Shown: positions 17,815-26,265, counted from the stretch's first letter. The stretch is 64,000 nucleotides of DNA from an uncultured Naasia sp. (GCA_913778905.1 CAJYYA010000007.1:1-64000), one strand, 5' to 3'. Translations and numbers: made by a program. Notes: generated from the letters alone by a model not told the origin.

Positions 17815-18813
17815 ATGTCAGAGCAGTCCCCCGAGACCCGGGTCGGCGTCTACATCGACTTCGACAACATCGTCATCTCCCGCTACGACCAGTTGCACGG
17901 TGACGGCACGTGGCGACGCGACAACGTCCGGTCGATGACGACAGCCGCGACCGCGCCGAACGTCGACGAGGATGGCAAGCTCACCCGCGCCCGCGTGGAC
18001 GTCAGCGCCATCATCGATTACGCATCCTCGTTCGGCACCGTGGCGCACAGCCGCGCCTACGCCGACTGGTCGATCCCCGTCAACGCCAGCTACCGTCAGC
18101 AGCTCGTCGAGCGAGCCGTCGACCTCACCCAGCTCTTCCCCACCACCCGAGGCCTCAATAACGGCGCCGACATCCGGCTCGCGGTGGACGTCATGGAGGA
18201 TCTGTTCCGACTGCCCGACCTCACCCACATCGTCATCGTCGCGGGCGACTCGGATTACATCCCGCTCGCCCAGCGCGCCAAACGTCTCGGTCGTTTCGTC
18301 GTCGGGATCGGAGTGGCGGGCAAGACGAGCGTCGCGCTCGCCAACGCATGCGACCGCTTCCAGATGTACGACGCGATTCCGGGAACGGCTCCCGACGAGG
18401 ACGAGCCTGAGGTCGCGCCGGTCGCGCCGCCGAGCTCGCGACGCAAGGGGACCAAGGCGACGCAGCCGGTCGAGGATGTCGAATCCGCTCCGGCCGCGGT
18501 GGGCGCGTCGCAATCGACCGATGTCGCGTCCCCGGCATCCGACGACTCGTCGAGCGACACCGCGCCACACGCAGCCATGACCGACAAGGCGGCGACTCGA
18601 CTCCTGATGCGCGCCCTCGAACTGGTGCACGAGAAGAACGACGACGACGAGTGGGTGCACGCGGCAGCGGTGAAGACGCAGATGAAGCGCATGAATCCCG
18701 CCTTCAGCGAGCGGACCATCGGTCACAAGACCTTCGGCGACTTCATCCGTTCGCGCAACAGCGTGGTCGAATCGAAGGCGGAGGGTCAGTCACGCCTCCT
18801 GCGCCTCCGCTGA
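17815..18813 (+). CDS. NYN-domain ribonuclease-like protein with C-terminal LOTUS/OST-HTH domain
   Basis: A 332-residue protein. Residues 10-190 form a LabA-like NYN domain of the PIN/FLAP nuclease fold: YIDFDN at 13-18 supplies the first acidic residue, DIRLAVDVMED and VIVAGDSDYIPL supply the others. A disordered linker at about 195-255, rich in Ser, Ala and acidic residues, leads to a winged-helix LOTUS/OST-HTH domain ending FGDFIRSRNSV. The architecture suggests an RNA-binding endoribonuclease acting in the cytoplasm, though targets are unknown. Start ATG 17815 has GGAGG upstream. Confidence 0.85.
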   Translation: MSEQSPETRVGVYIDFDNIVISRYDQLHGDGTWRRDNVRSMTTAATAPNVDEDGKLTRARVDVSAIIDYASSFGTVAHSRAYADWSIPVNASYRQQLVERAVDLTQLFPTTRGLNNGADIRLAVDVMEDLFRLPDLTHIVIVAGDSDYIPLAQRAKRLGRFVVGIGVAGKTSVALANACDRFQMYDAIPGTAPDEDEPEVAPVAPPSSRRKGTKATQPVEDVESAPAAVGASQSTDVASPASDDSSSDTAPHAAMTDKAATRLLMRALELVHEKNDDDEWVHAAAVKTQMKRMNPAFSERTIGHKTFGDFIRSRNSVVESKAEGQSRLLRLR

Positions 18814-18876
18814 GGAGAGACCGCGGGACCGTGCGCACGGGTTCCGCGTTCAGGTGGCCTGGTCCAGGATCATGGG

Positions 18877-21159
18877 GTGACCAGCGACAAGAACGCGCTC
18901 GAAGAGCTCGCCGAGGCCTTCCAGGTGACCACGTCGTATCTCGACTGGAACAAGGAGAGGGTCGAGGTGCCCGAGAGCACCATCCGCGCCGTGCTCGGGG
19001 CCCTCGGGGTCGACCTGAGCGACCCGGCCGCCGCAGTGCGGGCACTCGAGGACGATGCGTGGGGCCGACTGCTGCCGCCGACGGTCATGGCGATCGAGGG
19101 CGAGGCGACCGCGGTCACGGCGCACGCGCCGTCCGGCGCATCGCTCACCCTCAGCATCGAGCTCGAGTCCGGGGACAGCCGGGAGCTCAGCATCGACGCA
19201 GGAGTCGCCGAGACGCGGACAGTCGGTGGGTCCGACGTCGCCGCCCTCACGTTCGAGCTCCCCGCCGACCTGCCGCTGGGTTATCACAGCCTTCGCGCCG
19301 CGGCCGGGGACCGTACCACCGCGGCCCACCTCATCGTCACCCCTCTGCAGCTGGTCCTCCCGGACACGCTCGGCACCGACCCCGCCTGGGGCTTCGCCGC
19401 TCAGCTCTACAGCGTCCGTTCACGCGAGTCCTGGGGCGTCGGGGATCTCGCCGACCTCGCCACGATCGCCGAGTGGTCGGGCGGCCTCGGCGCCGACTAC
19501 ACCCTCATCAACCCCGTCCATGCGGCGGAACCGATCGCGCCGCTCGAACCGTCGCCCTACCTGCCGTCTTCGCGCCGGTTCTTCAACCCGCTCTACATCC
19601 ACGTCGAAGACGTCGCCGAGTACGAGACGCTGTCGGATGAGGGGCGAGCCGCCATCGAAGCGCTCGCCGCCGAGGTGCACGCCGAGGTCGACGGTGCTGA
19701 CACCATCGATCGGGACACCTCCTGGACGGCCAAACGCGCCGCCCTCGAGCTGCTCCACCGTGTCGACCGTTCGCCCGAACGCCAGCGCGAGTTCGACGAG
19801 TACCGCGGGCTGCACGGCGAATCGCTCGTGCGCTTCGCGACCTGGAACGCCCTCGCGATTGAGTTCGGCAACGACGCCCGCGAATGGCCGGAACGCTACC
19901 GCGACAGCGAGAGCGACGATGTCGCCGCCTACGCGAGCGAGCACGAGACCGCCGTCGACTTCGAGATGTGGCTGCAGTGGATCCTCGATGAGCAGCTGCA
20001 GAACGCCCAGGACCGCGCTGCGGAAGCGGGGATGTCACTCGGGATCATGCACGACCTCGCCGTCGGCGTGCACCCGGGTGGGGCGGACGCCTGGCGTCTC
20101 CGCGAGACATACGCCACCGGCATCCGCGTCGGGGCACCGCCGGACGGGTTCAACCAGCGCGGTCAGGACTGGGGCCAACCGCCGTGGCGCCCGGACCGCC
20201 TCGCCGAGGTCGGGTATGCCCCTCTGCGCGATCTCATCCAGAACGTGCTGCGGCATGCCGGTGGCGTGAGGATCGACCACATCATCGGCCTCTTCAGGTT
20301 GTGGTGGCTCCCCGAGGGCACCTCGGCCGCCGAGGGTACCTATGTGCGTTACGACCACGAGGCGATGATCGGCATCCTCGTGCTCGAAGCCATGCGCGCG
20401 CGGGCCGTCATCGTCGGAGAGGATCTCGGCGTCGTCGAGGACTCGGCGCGCGAGTACCTGCTCGAGCGCGGCGTGCTCGGCACGTCGATCCTGTGGTTCG
20501 AACGCGATGAGGACGGTGAGCCGCTGCCGGCCGAGGAGTGGCGCGAGCTCTGCCTCGCATCGGCCACGACCCACGATCTGCCGCCGAACGCCGGATATCT
20601 CACGGGAGAGCACGTGAAGCTCCGCGACAGCCTCGGCCTGCTGACCCGGCCGGTCGAGGACGAGCAGAAGGCCGCGGCGGAGGAGCGCGACAGCTGGCTC
20701 GACGAGATCCGCTCCCGCGGACTGCTCGACGACGGTGCGGACGTCGATGCGACGGTGCTCGCGCTGCACGAGTACCTCGCCCTCGCGCCGTCGCGCCTGC
20801 TCGGGGTGGTGCTCGTCGACGCGGTCGGCGATACGCGCACCCAGAACCAGCCGGGCACGAAGGACGAGTATCCGAACTGGCGCATCCCCCTGTCCGCCCC
20901 GGACGGCACACCGCTGATGCTCGAGGACGTCATGGCTTCGAAGCGTCCGGCAGCCTTCGCCCGAGCGGTCACCGAACGCCGGACCTCAGCAGTACGACCG
21001 AAGAAGGAGAAGCCGATGACGACAACGGACCCGATCGAGCCCGCAGGCGCCCCGCATATCCCCGAGCTTGAGGAGGACGAGACCATCGCGCCGCGTCCGG
21101 AGGAGGAAGCCGCCGACGCGGCCCGCGCGAAGCCGGACCTCACTCCCCATCAGGACTGA
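18877..21159 (+). CDS. malQ: 4-alpha-glucanotransferase (amylomaltase)
   Basis: A 760-residue GH77 enzyme. An N-terminal beta-rich domain (residues 1-165), typical of the actinobacterial MalQ form, precedes the barrel, which starts at GFAAQLYSVRSRESWGVGDL. The nucleophile is Asp467 (RIDHIIGL), the acid/base Glu515 (GEDLG) and the transition-state stabiliser Asp567 (TTHDLP). It transfers alpha-1,4-glucan segments between maltodextrins in glycogen and maltose metabolism. Start is GTG at 18877. The barrel ends near residue 705, and an acidic tail of about 47 residues follows an in-frame ATG with AAGGAG upstream at 21016; see findings. Confidence 0.93.
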   Translation: MTSDKNALEELAEAFQVTTSYLDWNKERVEVPESTIRAVLGALGVDLSDPAAAVRALEDDAWGRLLPPTVMAIEGEATAVTAHAPSGASLTLSIELESGDSRELSIDAGVAETRTVGGSDVAALTFELPADLPLGYHSLRAAAGDRTTAAHLIVTPLQLVLPDTLGTDPAWGFAAQLYSVRSRESWGVGDLADLATIAEWSGGLGADYTLINPVHAAEPIAPLEPSPYLPSSRRFFNPLYIHVEDVAEYETLSDEGRAAIEALAAEVHAEVDGADTIDRDTSWTAKRAALELLHRVDRSPERQREFDEYRGLHGESLVRFATWNALAIEFGNDAREWPERYRDSESDDVAAYASEHETAVDFEMWLQWILDEQLQNAQDRAAEAGMSLGIMHDLAVGVHPGGADAWRLRETYATGIRVGAPPDGFNQRGQDWGQPPWRPDRLAEVGYAPLRDLIQNVLRHAGGVRIDHIIGLFRLWWLPEGTSAAEGTYVRYDHEAMIGILVLEAMRARAVIVGEDLGVVEDSAREYLLERGVLGTSILWFERDEDGEPLPAEEWRELCLASATTHDLPPNAGYLTGEHVKLRDSLGLLTRPVEDEQKAAAEERDSWLDEIRSRGLLDDGADVDATVLALHEYLALAPSRLLGVVLVDAVGDTRTQNQPGTKDEYPNWRIPLSAPDGTPLMLEDVMASKRPAAFARAVTERRTSAVRPKKEKPMTTTDPIEPAGAPHIPELEEDETIAPRPEEEAADAARAKPDLTPHQD

Positions 21160-21362
21160 CCCGCGCCCTGCCCGTAACAGTCCCGGAGGTCGAGTAGGCC
21201 GCCGCTGCCCGACGCCCGCACCAATCCCGGAGGTCGAGTAGGCCACTGCCCGACGCCCGCAACAGTCCCGGAGGTCGAGTAGGCCGCCAGGCCGTACCGA
21301 GACCGGCCGAGTAGCCTAAGGCGTATCGAGGCCCCACCTCGACCCGCTCCACCTGAGCTCCC
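21160..21362. repeat. Three tandem units and one palindrome of repeat family 1
   Basis: The 19-base unit CCCGGAGGTCGAGTAGGCC is repeated at 21182-21200, 21226-21244 and 21267-21285, with conserved spacers containing CTGCCCGACGCCCGCA, giving periods of 44 and 41 bases. A family-1 palindrome GGCCGAGTAGCC...GCGTATCGAGGCC follows at 21305-21333. The stretch separates the convergent malQ and small membrane protein genes and contains no gene. Unequal periods and only three units argue against a CRISPR. Confidence 0.75.
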
Positions 21363-21566
21363 CTACTCCCAGCGCCCTCCGCGCGCCCGGACCAGCCACA
21401 CGAGCGCCCCGGCGCCGAGCCCCAGAGCCATCCCCATGGAGACCCCGAAACCGAACCCGAGGGCCGGGATGACGAGTCCGACCATCGCGCCCACGAGAAG
21501 CCCGGCGATGAGCCCAGCGATCACGAACGACGGCATGGCGGCCTCGGAACGGGACTTGTTGGACAT
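21363..21566 (-). CDS. Small membrane protein
   Basis: A 67-residue protein with a short charged N-terminus, then two hydrophobic segments (residues 13-34 and 36-59) rich in glycine, and a basic C-terminus RARGGRWE. No family is recognised. The two-helix hairpin with both ends predicted in the cytoplasm is typical of small accessory membrane proteins. It is convergent with malQ across the repeat block. Confidence 0.6.
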   Translation of the reverse strand: MSNKSRSEAAMPSFVIAGLIAGLLVGAMVGLVIPALGFGFGVSMGMALGLGAGALVWLVRARGGRWE

Positions 21567-21644
21567 GGGGACAAGCTAGGTGTGCAGTCTGCGACCGCCC
21601 TGCCGATCCAGGCACCTCACACTCGCTTGCCTACCATCGTGCAT

Positions 21645-22004
21645 GTGACCGCCCGCCATCCCGATGACCCAGGTCCGCTGATCACTCCGGATGGCCGCTA
21701 CCTCGTCGTCCGCGGACGACTCTGGCGGAGGAGCGATCCGTCCCTTCCGGAGGAGCGGCGCGCCGCCTTGGTGGCCGAGCTGATGTCCGCCCGCCGCGCG
21801 AAACGCGACGCCATGGCGGGGAATGACGCGACGGCGCGCGAATCCGCCCGTGCCAGGGTCGACGCCGCCAAGGTCGGACTCGGCGAACGCGGACCGGTCT
21901 GGTGGTCCGACGGCGCTCCCGACCTCACCCGCCACCTGGCTCGCACCACGCAGTACGCCGAGTGGTACGCGGCTACCGGCGCCGGGGGCACGACCATCGA
22001 CTGA
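21645..22004 (+). CDS. Conserved hypothetical protein
   Basis: A 119-residue soluble protein with the N-terminal strand pattern GPLITPDGRYLVVRGRLWRRSDPSL and a charged helix EERRAALVAELMSARRAKRDA, then a C-terminal part ending in a tryptophan-rich DLTRHLARTTQYAEWYAA. I recognise this as a pattern seen in uncharacterised bacterial proteins of unknown role, with no motif that assigns activity. The start is GTG 21645 just after an overlapping ATG out of frame. It precedes the VOC protein gene on the same strand. Confidence 0.6.
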   Translation: MTARHPDDPGPLITPDGRYLVVRGRLWRRSDPSLPEERRAALVAELMSARRAKRDAMAGNDATARESARARVDAAKVGLGERGPVWWSDGAPDLTRHLARTTQYAEWYAATGAGGTTID

Positions 22005-22052
22005 CACCCGATATCCAGCCTCCGCGGTGTCGCGTGCCCTTAGGCTCCGTGC

Positions 22053-22550
22053 GTGACCGTGTCCGAGAACGACCAGCTGCCTTCCGCCGATGATCCGGAT
22101 GCTACCGCTCGCCCCCGCATCTCGGAGCTGCGTCTGGTGATCGAAGCGCAGGATTGGGACGCGGCGGTCGAGTTCTACCGCGACGCGCTCGGGCTCTCGT
22201 TGCGCGAGGGCTACGCGAACGACGACGCCGCCCAGATCATCCTGGAGGCGGGCAGCGCCAGCATCGAGCTCGTCCACCCGGAACTTTCCTCGGCGGACTC
22301 AGATGGGGATCAGTCGACCGACATCGCGTCGCCTTCATCTCCGCGGATCCGTCTGGTCGTCCGTTCCGACGACGCCCGTGAGACGGCCACCGCCCTTCAG
22401 CGCGCCGGCGCCGAGGTGGTGGACGACCCCCACTTGACGCCGATCGGCACCGTGACGGCTCGTGTCGTGGGTCCGGATCACATGCCCATCACTGTGTTCC
22501 AGCCGCTGTCCGAAACGGACTTCGCTGAGGTTCCGCCCGCGGCCGAGTGA
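22053..22550 (+). CDS. VOC-superfamily (glyoxalase/bleomycin-resistance-like) protein
   Basis: A 165-residue vicinal-oxygen-chelate fold protein. Two babbb modules can be traced: RISELRLVIEAQDWDAAVEFYRDALG at 22-47 and the second starting RIRLVVRSDDARETATALQRAGAEVV, ending with DHMPITVFQPL. The first 20 residues are disordered. The metal ligand histidine of the first module is replaced (LRLVI), so it may be a binding protein or an enzyme with an altered metal site. Start GTG 22053. The function is not predictable. Confidence 0.75.
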   Translation: MTVSENDQLPSADDPDATARPRISELRLVIEAQDWDAAVEFYRDALGLSLREGYANDDAAQIILEAGSASIELVHPELSSADSDGDQSTDIASPSSPRIRLVVRSDDARETATALQRAGAEVVDDPHLTPIGTVTARVVGPDHMPITVFQPLSETDFAEVPPAAE

Positions 22551-22625
22551 CTCAGCCGCGCCGGATGGGCTGATCGAAGAGACGCAAGCCGCCGGGGCAG
22601 CGGATCCCCGGGCCCGTCGCATCGG

Positions 22626-23090
22626 TCAGGCCGACTTGCTGAACGGCGGGCCGACGACCAACAGCGTCACGAACACGGCCACGACGCCGATCGCGACGAT
22701 CCCGCCCAGCAGCCAGGGGCGCGCGACCCACCAGCGCACGAGACGGTCCAGCGGCCGGCGGTCACGGGGGTCGTCGGTGGTCTCGGTGCGCCAGCGCCCA
22801 TCGAGGCGGCCCGCCCGGCCGTAGGCGATCTCGACCGGCACCGTGACGAAGGGGATCACAGCTGCGCCCAGGGCGAGCGCGCTGACCCCGGCCGACCAGC
22901 GCTGATTGACGGCCACCAGCACGGTGATCACGACATAGGCCAAGAAGACGAATCCGTGGATACCGCCGCCGATGCTGACACCCCACTCGCCGGCCTGGAA
23001 CACGTACTTCTGCAGCATCCCCGCGATGAGCAGCGCCCAGGTGACGGCTTCGGCGATCGCGACGGTTCGAAACAGGCGAGACGGAGTCAT
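22626..23090 (-). CDS. DUF3817 membrane protein
   Basis: A 154-residue integral membrane protein. It begins with MTPSRLFRTVAIAEAVTWALLIAGM, the amphipathic start of DUF3817 domains, and continues with GIHGFVFLAYVVITVLV and a third helix ending VTVPVEI. A charged cytoplasmic stretch follows (residues 95-120), then a fourth helix near the C-terminus. The family has no established function. It is convergent with the VOC gene and divergent from the repeat cluster at 23194-23414. Confidence 0.75.
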   Translation of the reverse strand: MTPSRLFRTVAIAEAVTWALLIAGMLQKYVFQAGEWGVSIGGGIHGFVFLAYVVITVLVAVNQRWSAGVSALALGAAVIPFVTVPVEIAYGRAGRLDGRWRTETTDDPRDRRPLDRLVRWWVARPWLLGGIVAIGVVAVFVTLLVVGPPFSKSA

Positions 23091-23193
23091 GGCTTCAAGC
23101 CTGGCAGACGCGGCGAGCCTGGCCGGGACCTGCGTGTCGCCCCGGACGCCCTGGGCGCTGATCGCTCTGACCCGCCGCGCCCGCCGCTGACCC

Positions 23194-23414
23194 GGCCCTT
23201 CATTTCGCTGCGCTCAATGGGCGGCCCGTCGCCCATCGAACGCAGCGAAACGCGCTGTTCACGCACCCTCGCCCATTGAGCGAAGCGAAATGAAGAGGCC
23301 CCGCTCGCCCCCCGTCGAGAAGCGCCGCCTGCCCCCTCGCCCATTGAGCGAAGCGAAATGAAGAGGCCCCACCCGCTGCTCGTTGAGGAGGGCCGCCAGG
23401 CCCGTCGCGAAACG
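23194..23414. repeat. Cluster of interspersed repeats, family 2 (plus one family 3 unit)
   Basis: Family 2 has the core CCCATTGAGCGAAGCGAAATGAAG. Copies: 23194-23224 in inverted orientation, a shorter degenerate one at 23231-23252, and two identical 33-base direct copies at 23270-23302 and 23338-23370. A different element at 23379-23414 (GTTGAGGAGGGCCGCC...GTCGCGAAACGAGCC) is family 3. No gene fits here. The cluster fills the 333 bases between the DUF3817 gene and the end of the GatD-like gene. Confidence 0.8.
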
Positions 23415-23423
23415 AGCCCGACC

Positions 23424-24140
23424 TCAGCCCCGCGTTACCGCCCGCTTGACCGCCGCCGCCGCCGTCGCGTTCGCGATCAGGTCCGCGCGCTCCATGGCGG
23501 CGTCGACATCCGCCGCCCCCAACCCGAGCAGCTCGTCGGCGACCTTCGGATTCCGTGCCAGAAACGGTCCGTGCAGGTGCGTCCCGATCACGGTCCCGTT
23601 TCGCGCCCCCTCGAAGCCGTTGCCGTTACCCGATCCCGCCTTCACACGTCCAAGCGGCGCCACGGGGGTGCGGGAATCCGACGCGGGAGAGAACCCGCGG
23701 GCGTGGTTCTCATACCCCACGAGGGTCCCGAGATCCGTCTCGACGACGATCTCTCCCGCGGCACGAGCCGGCAGTGCCGTGGCGCGCCCGGATAGAAGGT
23801 CGAGCCCGGCGATCTCACCGCTCTCCAGCTGGATCGTCGAGCCGAGGAGCTCGAAGCCGGTTCCCACACCGATGATGTGCACCCCCGCACCGGCCCAGTC
23901 GGCGAACGCCGCCTCGAACGGCACCAGGGCTTCACGCACCTGCACCAGCGAGGAGTCGACGCCCGACCCGAGCACGACAGCGACCGGCGTGACCGTGGGC
24001 ACGGCATCACCCGGCTGCACGACGACCAGCTCTGCGTCGACGCCCGCCCACCGGGCGCGTCGAGCAAGGACGGCCGCGTTCTGCGCGTCCCCGTTCACGT
24101 CGGTCAGACGGGGGAACAGTTGCAGGATGGTCGCGGTCAT
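23424..24140 (-). CDS. GatD-like class-I amidotransferase-fold protein lacking the catalytic cysteine
   Basis: A 238-residue protein of the GatD/CobB-CobQ glutamine-amidotransferase group. The family hallmarks VGYENHARG at 141-149, PLGRVKAGSGNG and GTHLHGPFLARNP at 186-198 are intact, including His190, the expected catalytic histidine. The nucleophile elbow, ICGGYQ in Staphylococcus GatD, reads VGTGFE at residues 92-97, with Gly93 where the cysteine should be; the protein has no cysteine at all. GatD normally supplies ammonia from glutamine to MurT for lipid II amidation. This copy should be unable to do so. It overlaps the MurT-like gene by four bases, so a complex is likely. Confidence 0.82.
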   Translation of the reverse strand: MTATILQLFPRLTDVNGDAQNAAVLARRARWAGVDAELVVVQPGDAVPTVTPVAVVLGSGVDSSLVQVREALVPFEAAFADWAGAGVHIIGVGTGFELLGSTIQLESGEIAGLDLLSGRATALPARAAGEIVVETDLGTLVGYENHARGFSPASDSRTPVAPLGRVKAGSGNGNGFEGARNGTVIGTHLHGPFLARNPKVADELLGLGAADVDAAMERADLIANATAAAAVKRAVTRG

Positions 24141-25396
24141 ACGCTCAGCCCCAGGTGCGATCGGGTGCGTCTCATCGGATCAGCGGTGAAGACGATGGTC
24201 TTGATGCCGACCTCCGGGTCCGGCAGCGCGAAGAAGCGGTCGAGCGCACCGGGCAGGTCGTCGTCGATCTCGTCGACTCGAACGCCCTGGTACAGCAGCT
24301 GCAAGGCCATCTCCTGCGCTTTCGACCCGCTCACGATGCGCGCGCGCCCGATGCGCGACGAGTCCACCGGCCAGAAGTACGACGGATCGGCGACGTCCGA
24401 CCCCATCGCGACGAACACCTGGTCCAGCCCCGGTTCGAGCTCGTCGACGTTGAGCTGGAAGCTCGCGGGGTTCTGCACGAGCACGAACTCGACCTGCTTC
24501 CCCCGGACGGTGACGACCTCGCCCCGGCCGAAGACGGCGGGCATCGCCGAGACGGCGGCTACCGCGGCCGAGGGGTCGAAACGCTCGGCCAGCACGTCTC
24601 GTGCGGCGGCGAGGGCCGCGGCCGCGTCGACGGCGTAGTGCGCGCCGCGAGCGGGGAGGCCGACCTCGTGAACGGCGCCGTCGAAGGCGATGCTCGCTCG
24701 ACGACCCGACACCGCGGTCACGATGACGCCCCCGTCGGTGCGGTCGTCGGAGGTCTCGGCGTAACCGAGTCCACGGGGCTGGGCGCTCAGCACCTCCTGC
24801 GTCACCCCGAAGTGTTCGACGGGGGCGGCGACACGGTCGGCGAGTCGGCGCAGCATGGCGTCGTCGGCGTTCACGATGACCCGCTGGGTAGCTCGCGACG
24901 CGATCTTCTCCAGCATTCCGACGACCTTCTCCGAGTCGTGGAACCGGTCGATCTGATCGGTCATGACGTTCGTCAGCAGCACCGTCCGAGCGTCGAAGGT
25001 CGAGGAGATGAGCGCCCCGTGTCCCTCATCCATCTCGAGAACGGCGATGTCGGCGTCGATGCGACCGGTCAACGAGGCGCGTTCCAGGAGGGCCGACGTC
25101 AGGCCCTGACTGATGTTCGCCGTGGACGGGTTGGTGAAGACCCGCTCGCCGTGGGCTTCGAGGATCGAGACGAGCATCTTGGTGGTGGTCGACTTCCCCG
25201 ACGAGCCGGAGACGACCACGAGTCCCTGGGGAAAACTCGACAGCACCGATCCGAGGAAGCCCGGGGCGAGCCGGTTCACGACGAGGCCGGGTACGGCGGA
25301 TCCGCCGCCGGGCTTGCGGAGTCGGGCCGCCACACGGGCGGCGCGTCCGATCAGGACCGCCGGGGCCCAGTGCGGTCCGAGGGCACGAGAGGTCAT
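24137..25396 (-). CDS. MurT-like Mur ligase lacking the zinc ribbon
   Basis: A 419-residue Mur-ligase-family enzyme. The nucleotide loop VSGSSGKSTTTK is at residues 62-73, a central ligase segment VLEMDEGHGAL at 119-129, and the C-terminal DUF1727 domain carries DPSYFWPVD at 337-345. MurT activates the alpha-carboxyl of D-Glu in lipid II for amidation. The ribbon of four cysteines that interrupts the middle domain of canonical MurT (here about 200-235) is absent, and the protein has no cysteine. ATG 25396 is the start closest to the first helix. Coupled by a four-base overlap to the GatD-like gene. Confidence 0.85.
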   Translation of the reverse strand: MTSRALGPHWAPAVLIGRAARVAARLRKPGGGSAVPGLVVNRLAPGFLGSVLSSFPQGLVVVSGSSGKSTTTKMLVSILEAHGERVFTNPSTANISQGLTSALLERASLTGRIDADIAVLEMDEGHGALISSTFDARTVLLTNVMTDQIDRFHDSEKVVGMLEKIASRATQRVIVNADDAMLRRLADRVAAPVEHFGVTQEVLSAQPRGLGYAETSDDRTDGGVIVTAVSGRRASIAFDGAVHEVGLPARGAHYAVDAAAALAAARDVLAERFDPSAAVAAVSAMPAVFGRGEVVTVRGKQVEFVLVQNPASFQLNVDELEPGLDQVFVAMGSDVADPSYFWPVDSSRIGRARIVSGSKAQEMALQLLYQGVRVDEIDDDLPGALDRFFALPDPEVGIKTIVFTADPMRRTRSHLGLSV

Positions 25397-25487
25397 CCGT
25401 CCAGTCTCCCAGAGCCGACGGGGAGCCGGGATCACTTCCAGCCGTGCCGCGGACCCCAGCGGCCGCGACCGGTGACCGTCTCGGTCC

Positions 25488-26195
25488 TCAGACCTGCTGC
25501 TCGGCGCGGAGGTGCGCCAGGGCCGTGACGGAGGCCCGGCGGATGTGCTGAGCGCACAACTCGGATGCGCGGGCGGCGTCCCGACGGGCGACCGCCTGGA
25601 CAATCCCCCGGAGTTCGCGGATGACCTCGAGCGGACGCCCCCGCTCGGAGAGGGACGTGGCCCGGAGGACCTGCACCCGGGCCTGGATGCTCTCGAGCAG
25701 CTGTTGGAGGGCGACACTGCGCGCCCCCTCGATGAGCACCACGTAGAACCCGTCCTTGGCTCTCAGCAACTCACCGATCGGGGTGGAGGCCGTGGTCACC
25801 GACTCCAGGTGATCGACCGACGCCGCGAGCCGCTCCACCTGCTCGTCGCTCGCTCTCTCGACGAAACGCTGGACGACGAGGGATTCGAGCGAGGCTCGGA
25901 CCTCGTAGAGGTCGGTGGCGTCGTCGAGGGAGGGAGCCGTGACGATGGCGCCCTTCTGCGGGACGACAGTGACGATCCCCTCGGCGGCCAATTCACGGAT
26001 GGCCTCCCGGATAGTGGTCCGCGAGACCCCGAGGCTCTCGATGAGCTCCCGTTCGACCAGGCGCTGACCGGGCTGCAATTGGAAGTCGAGGATCGCCTGA
26101 CGCAGCGACGCCGTCACTTGCTCCCGCAGCGGGGCCGCCACGCGCCCGAGAGGCTCGGCCACCCATGACGCCGACAGAGAGTTCGTCGTGCTCAT
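25488..26195 (-). CDS. GntR-family transcriptional regulator with FCD domain
   Basis: A 235-residue regulator of the FadR/VanR type. A winged helix-turn-helix spans about residues 22-86 (REQVTASLRQAILDFQLQPG then ERELIESLGVSRTTIREAIRELA), followed by an all-helical FCD effector domain at about 92-225. Such proteins repress catabolic operons until a small carboxylate or similar ligand binds. It is encoded at the distal end of the ten-gene minus-strand catabolic run, 70 bases after it. An operator-like sequence in the gap at 26230-26240 suggests autoregulation. It is the natural candidate for controlling the locus up to 42.5 kb. Confidence 0.88.
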   Translation of the reverse strand: MSTTNSLSASWVAEPLGRVAAPLREQVTASLRQAILDFQLQPGQRLVERELIESLGVSRTTIREAIRELAAEGIVTVVPQKGAIVTAPSLDDATDLYEVRASLESLVVQRFVERASDEQVERLAASVDHLESVTTASTPIGELLRAKDGFYVVLIEGARSVALQQLLESIQARVQVLRATSLSERGRPLEVIRELRGIVQAVARRDAARASELCAQHIRRASVTALAHLRAEQQV

Positions 26196-26229
26196 CGTTT
26201 CCCCTCACCCCTCGAATCGAACCGACTGA

Positions 26230-26240
26230 TCATCGGACAA
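26230..26240. promoter_or_regulatory. Candidate GntR operator (imperfect)
   Basis: On the minus strand the sequence reads TTGTCCGATGA, eight of eleven positions identical to TTGTCTGACAA upstream of the ABC importer at 36403. It misses one position of the FadR-subfamily consensus TNGTNNNACNA. It lies 35 bases upstream of the gntR start, suitable for autoregulation. Evidence is the match alone. Confidence 0.35.
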
Positions 26241-26265
26241 TTTAGCGCAGCCCCGAACCGGAGGC

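Noticed and set aside
21160-21300. Tandem repeats that look like a CRISPR array
   Set aside because: Only three units, unequal periods of 41 and 44 bases, near-identical spacers and no cas genes; they are derivatives of repeat family 1.
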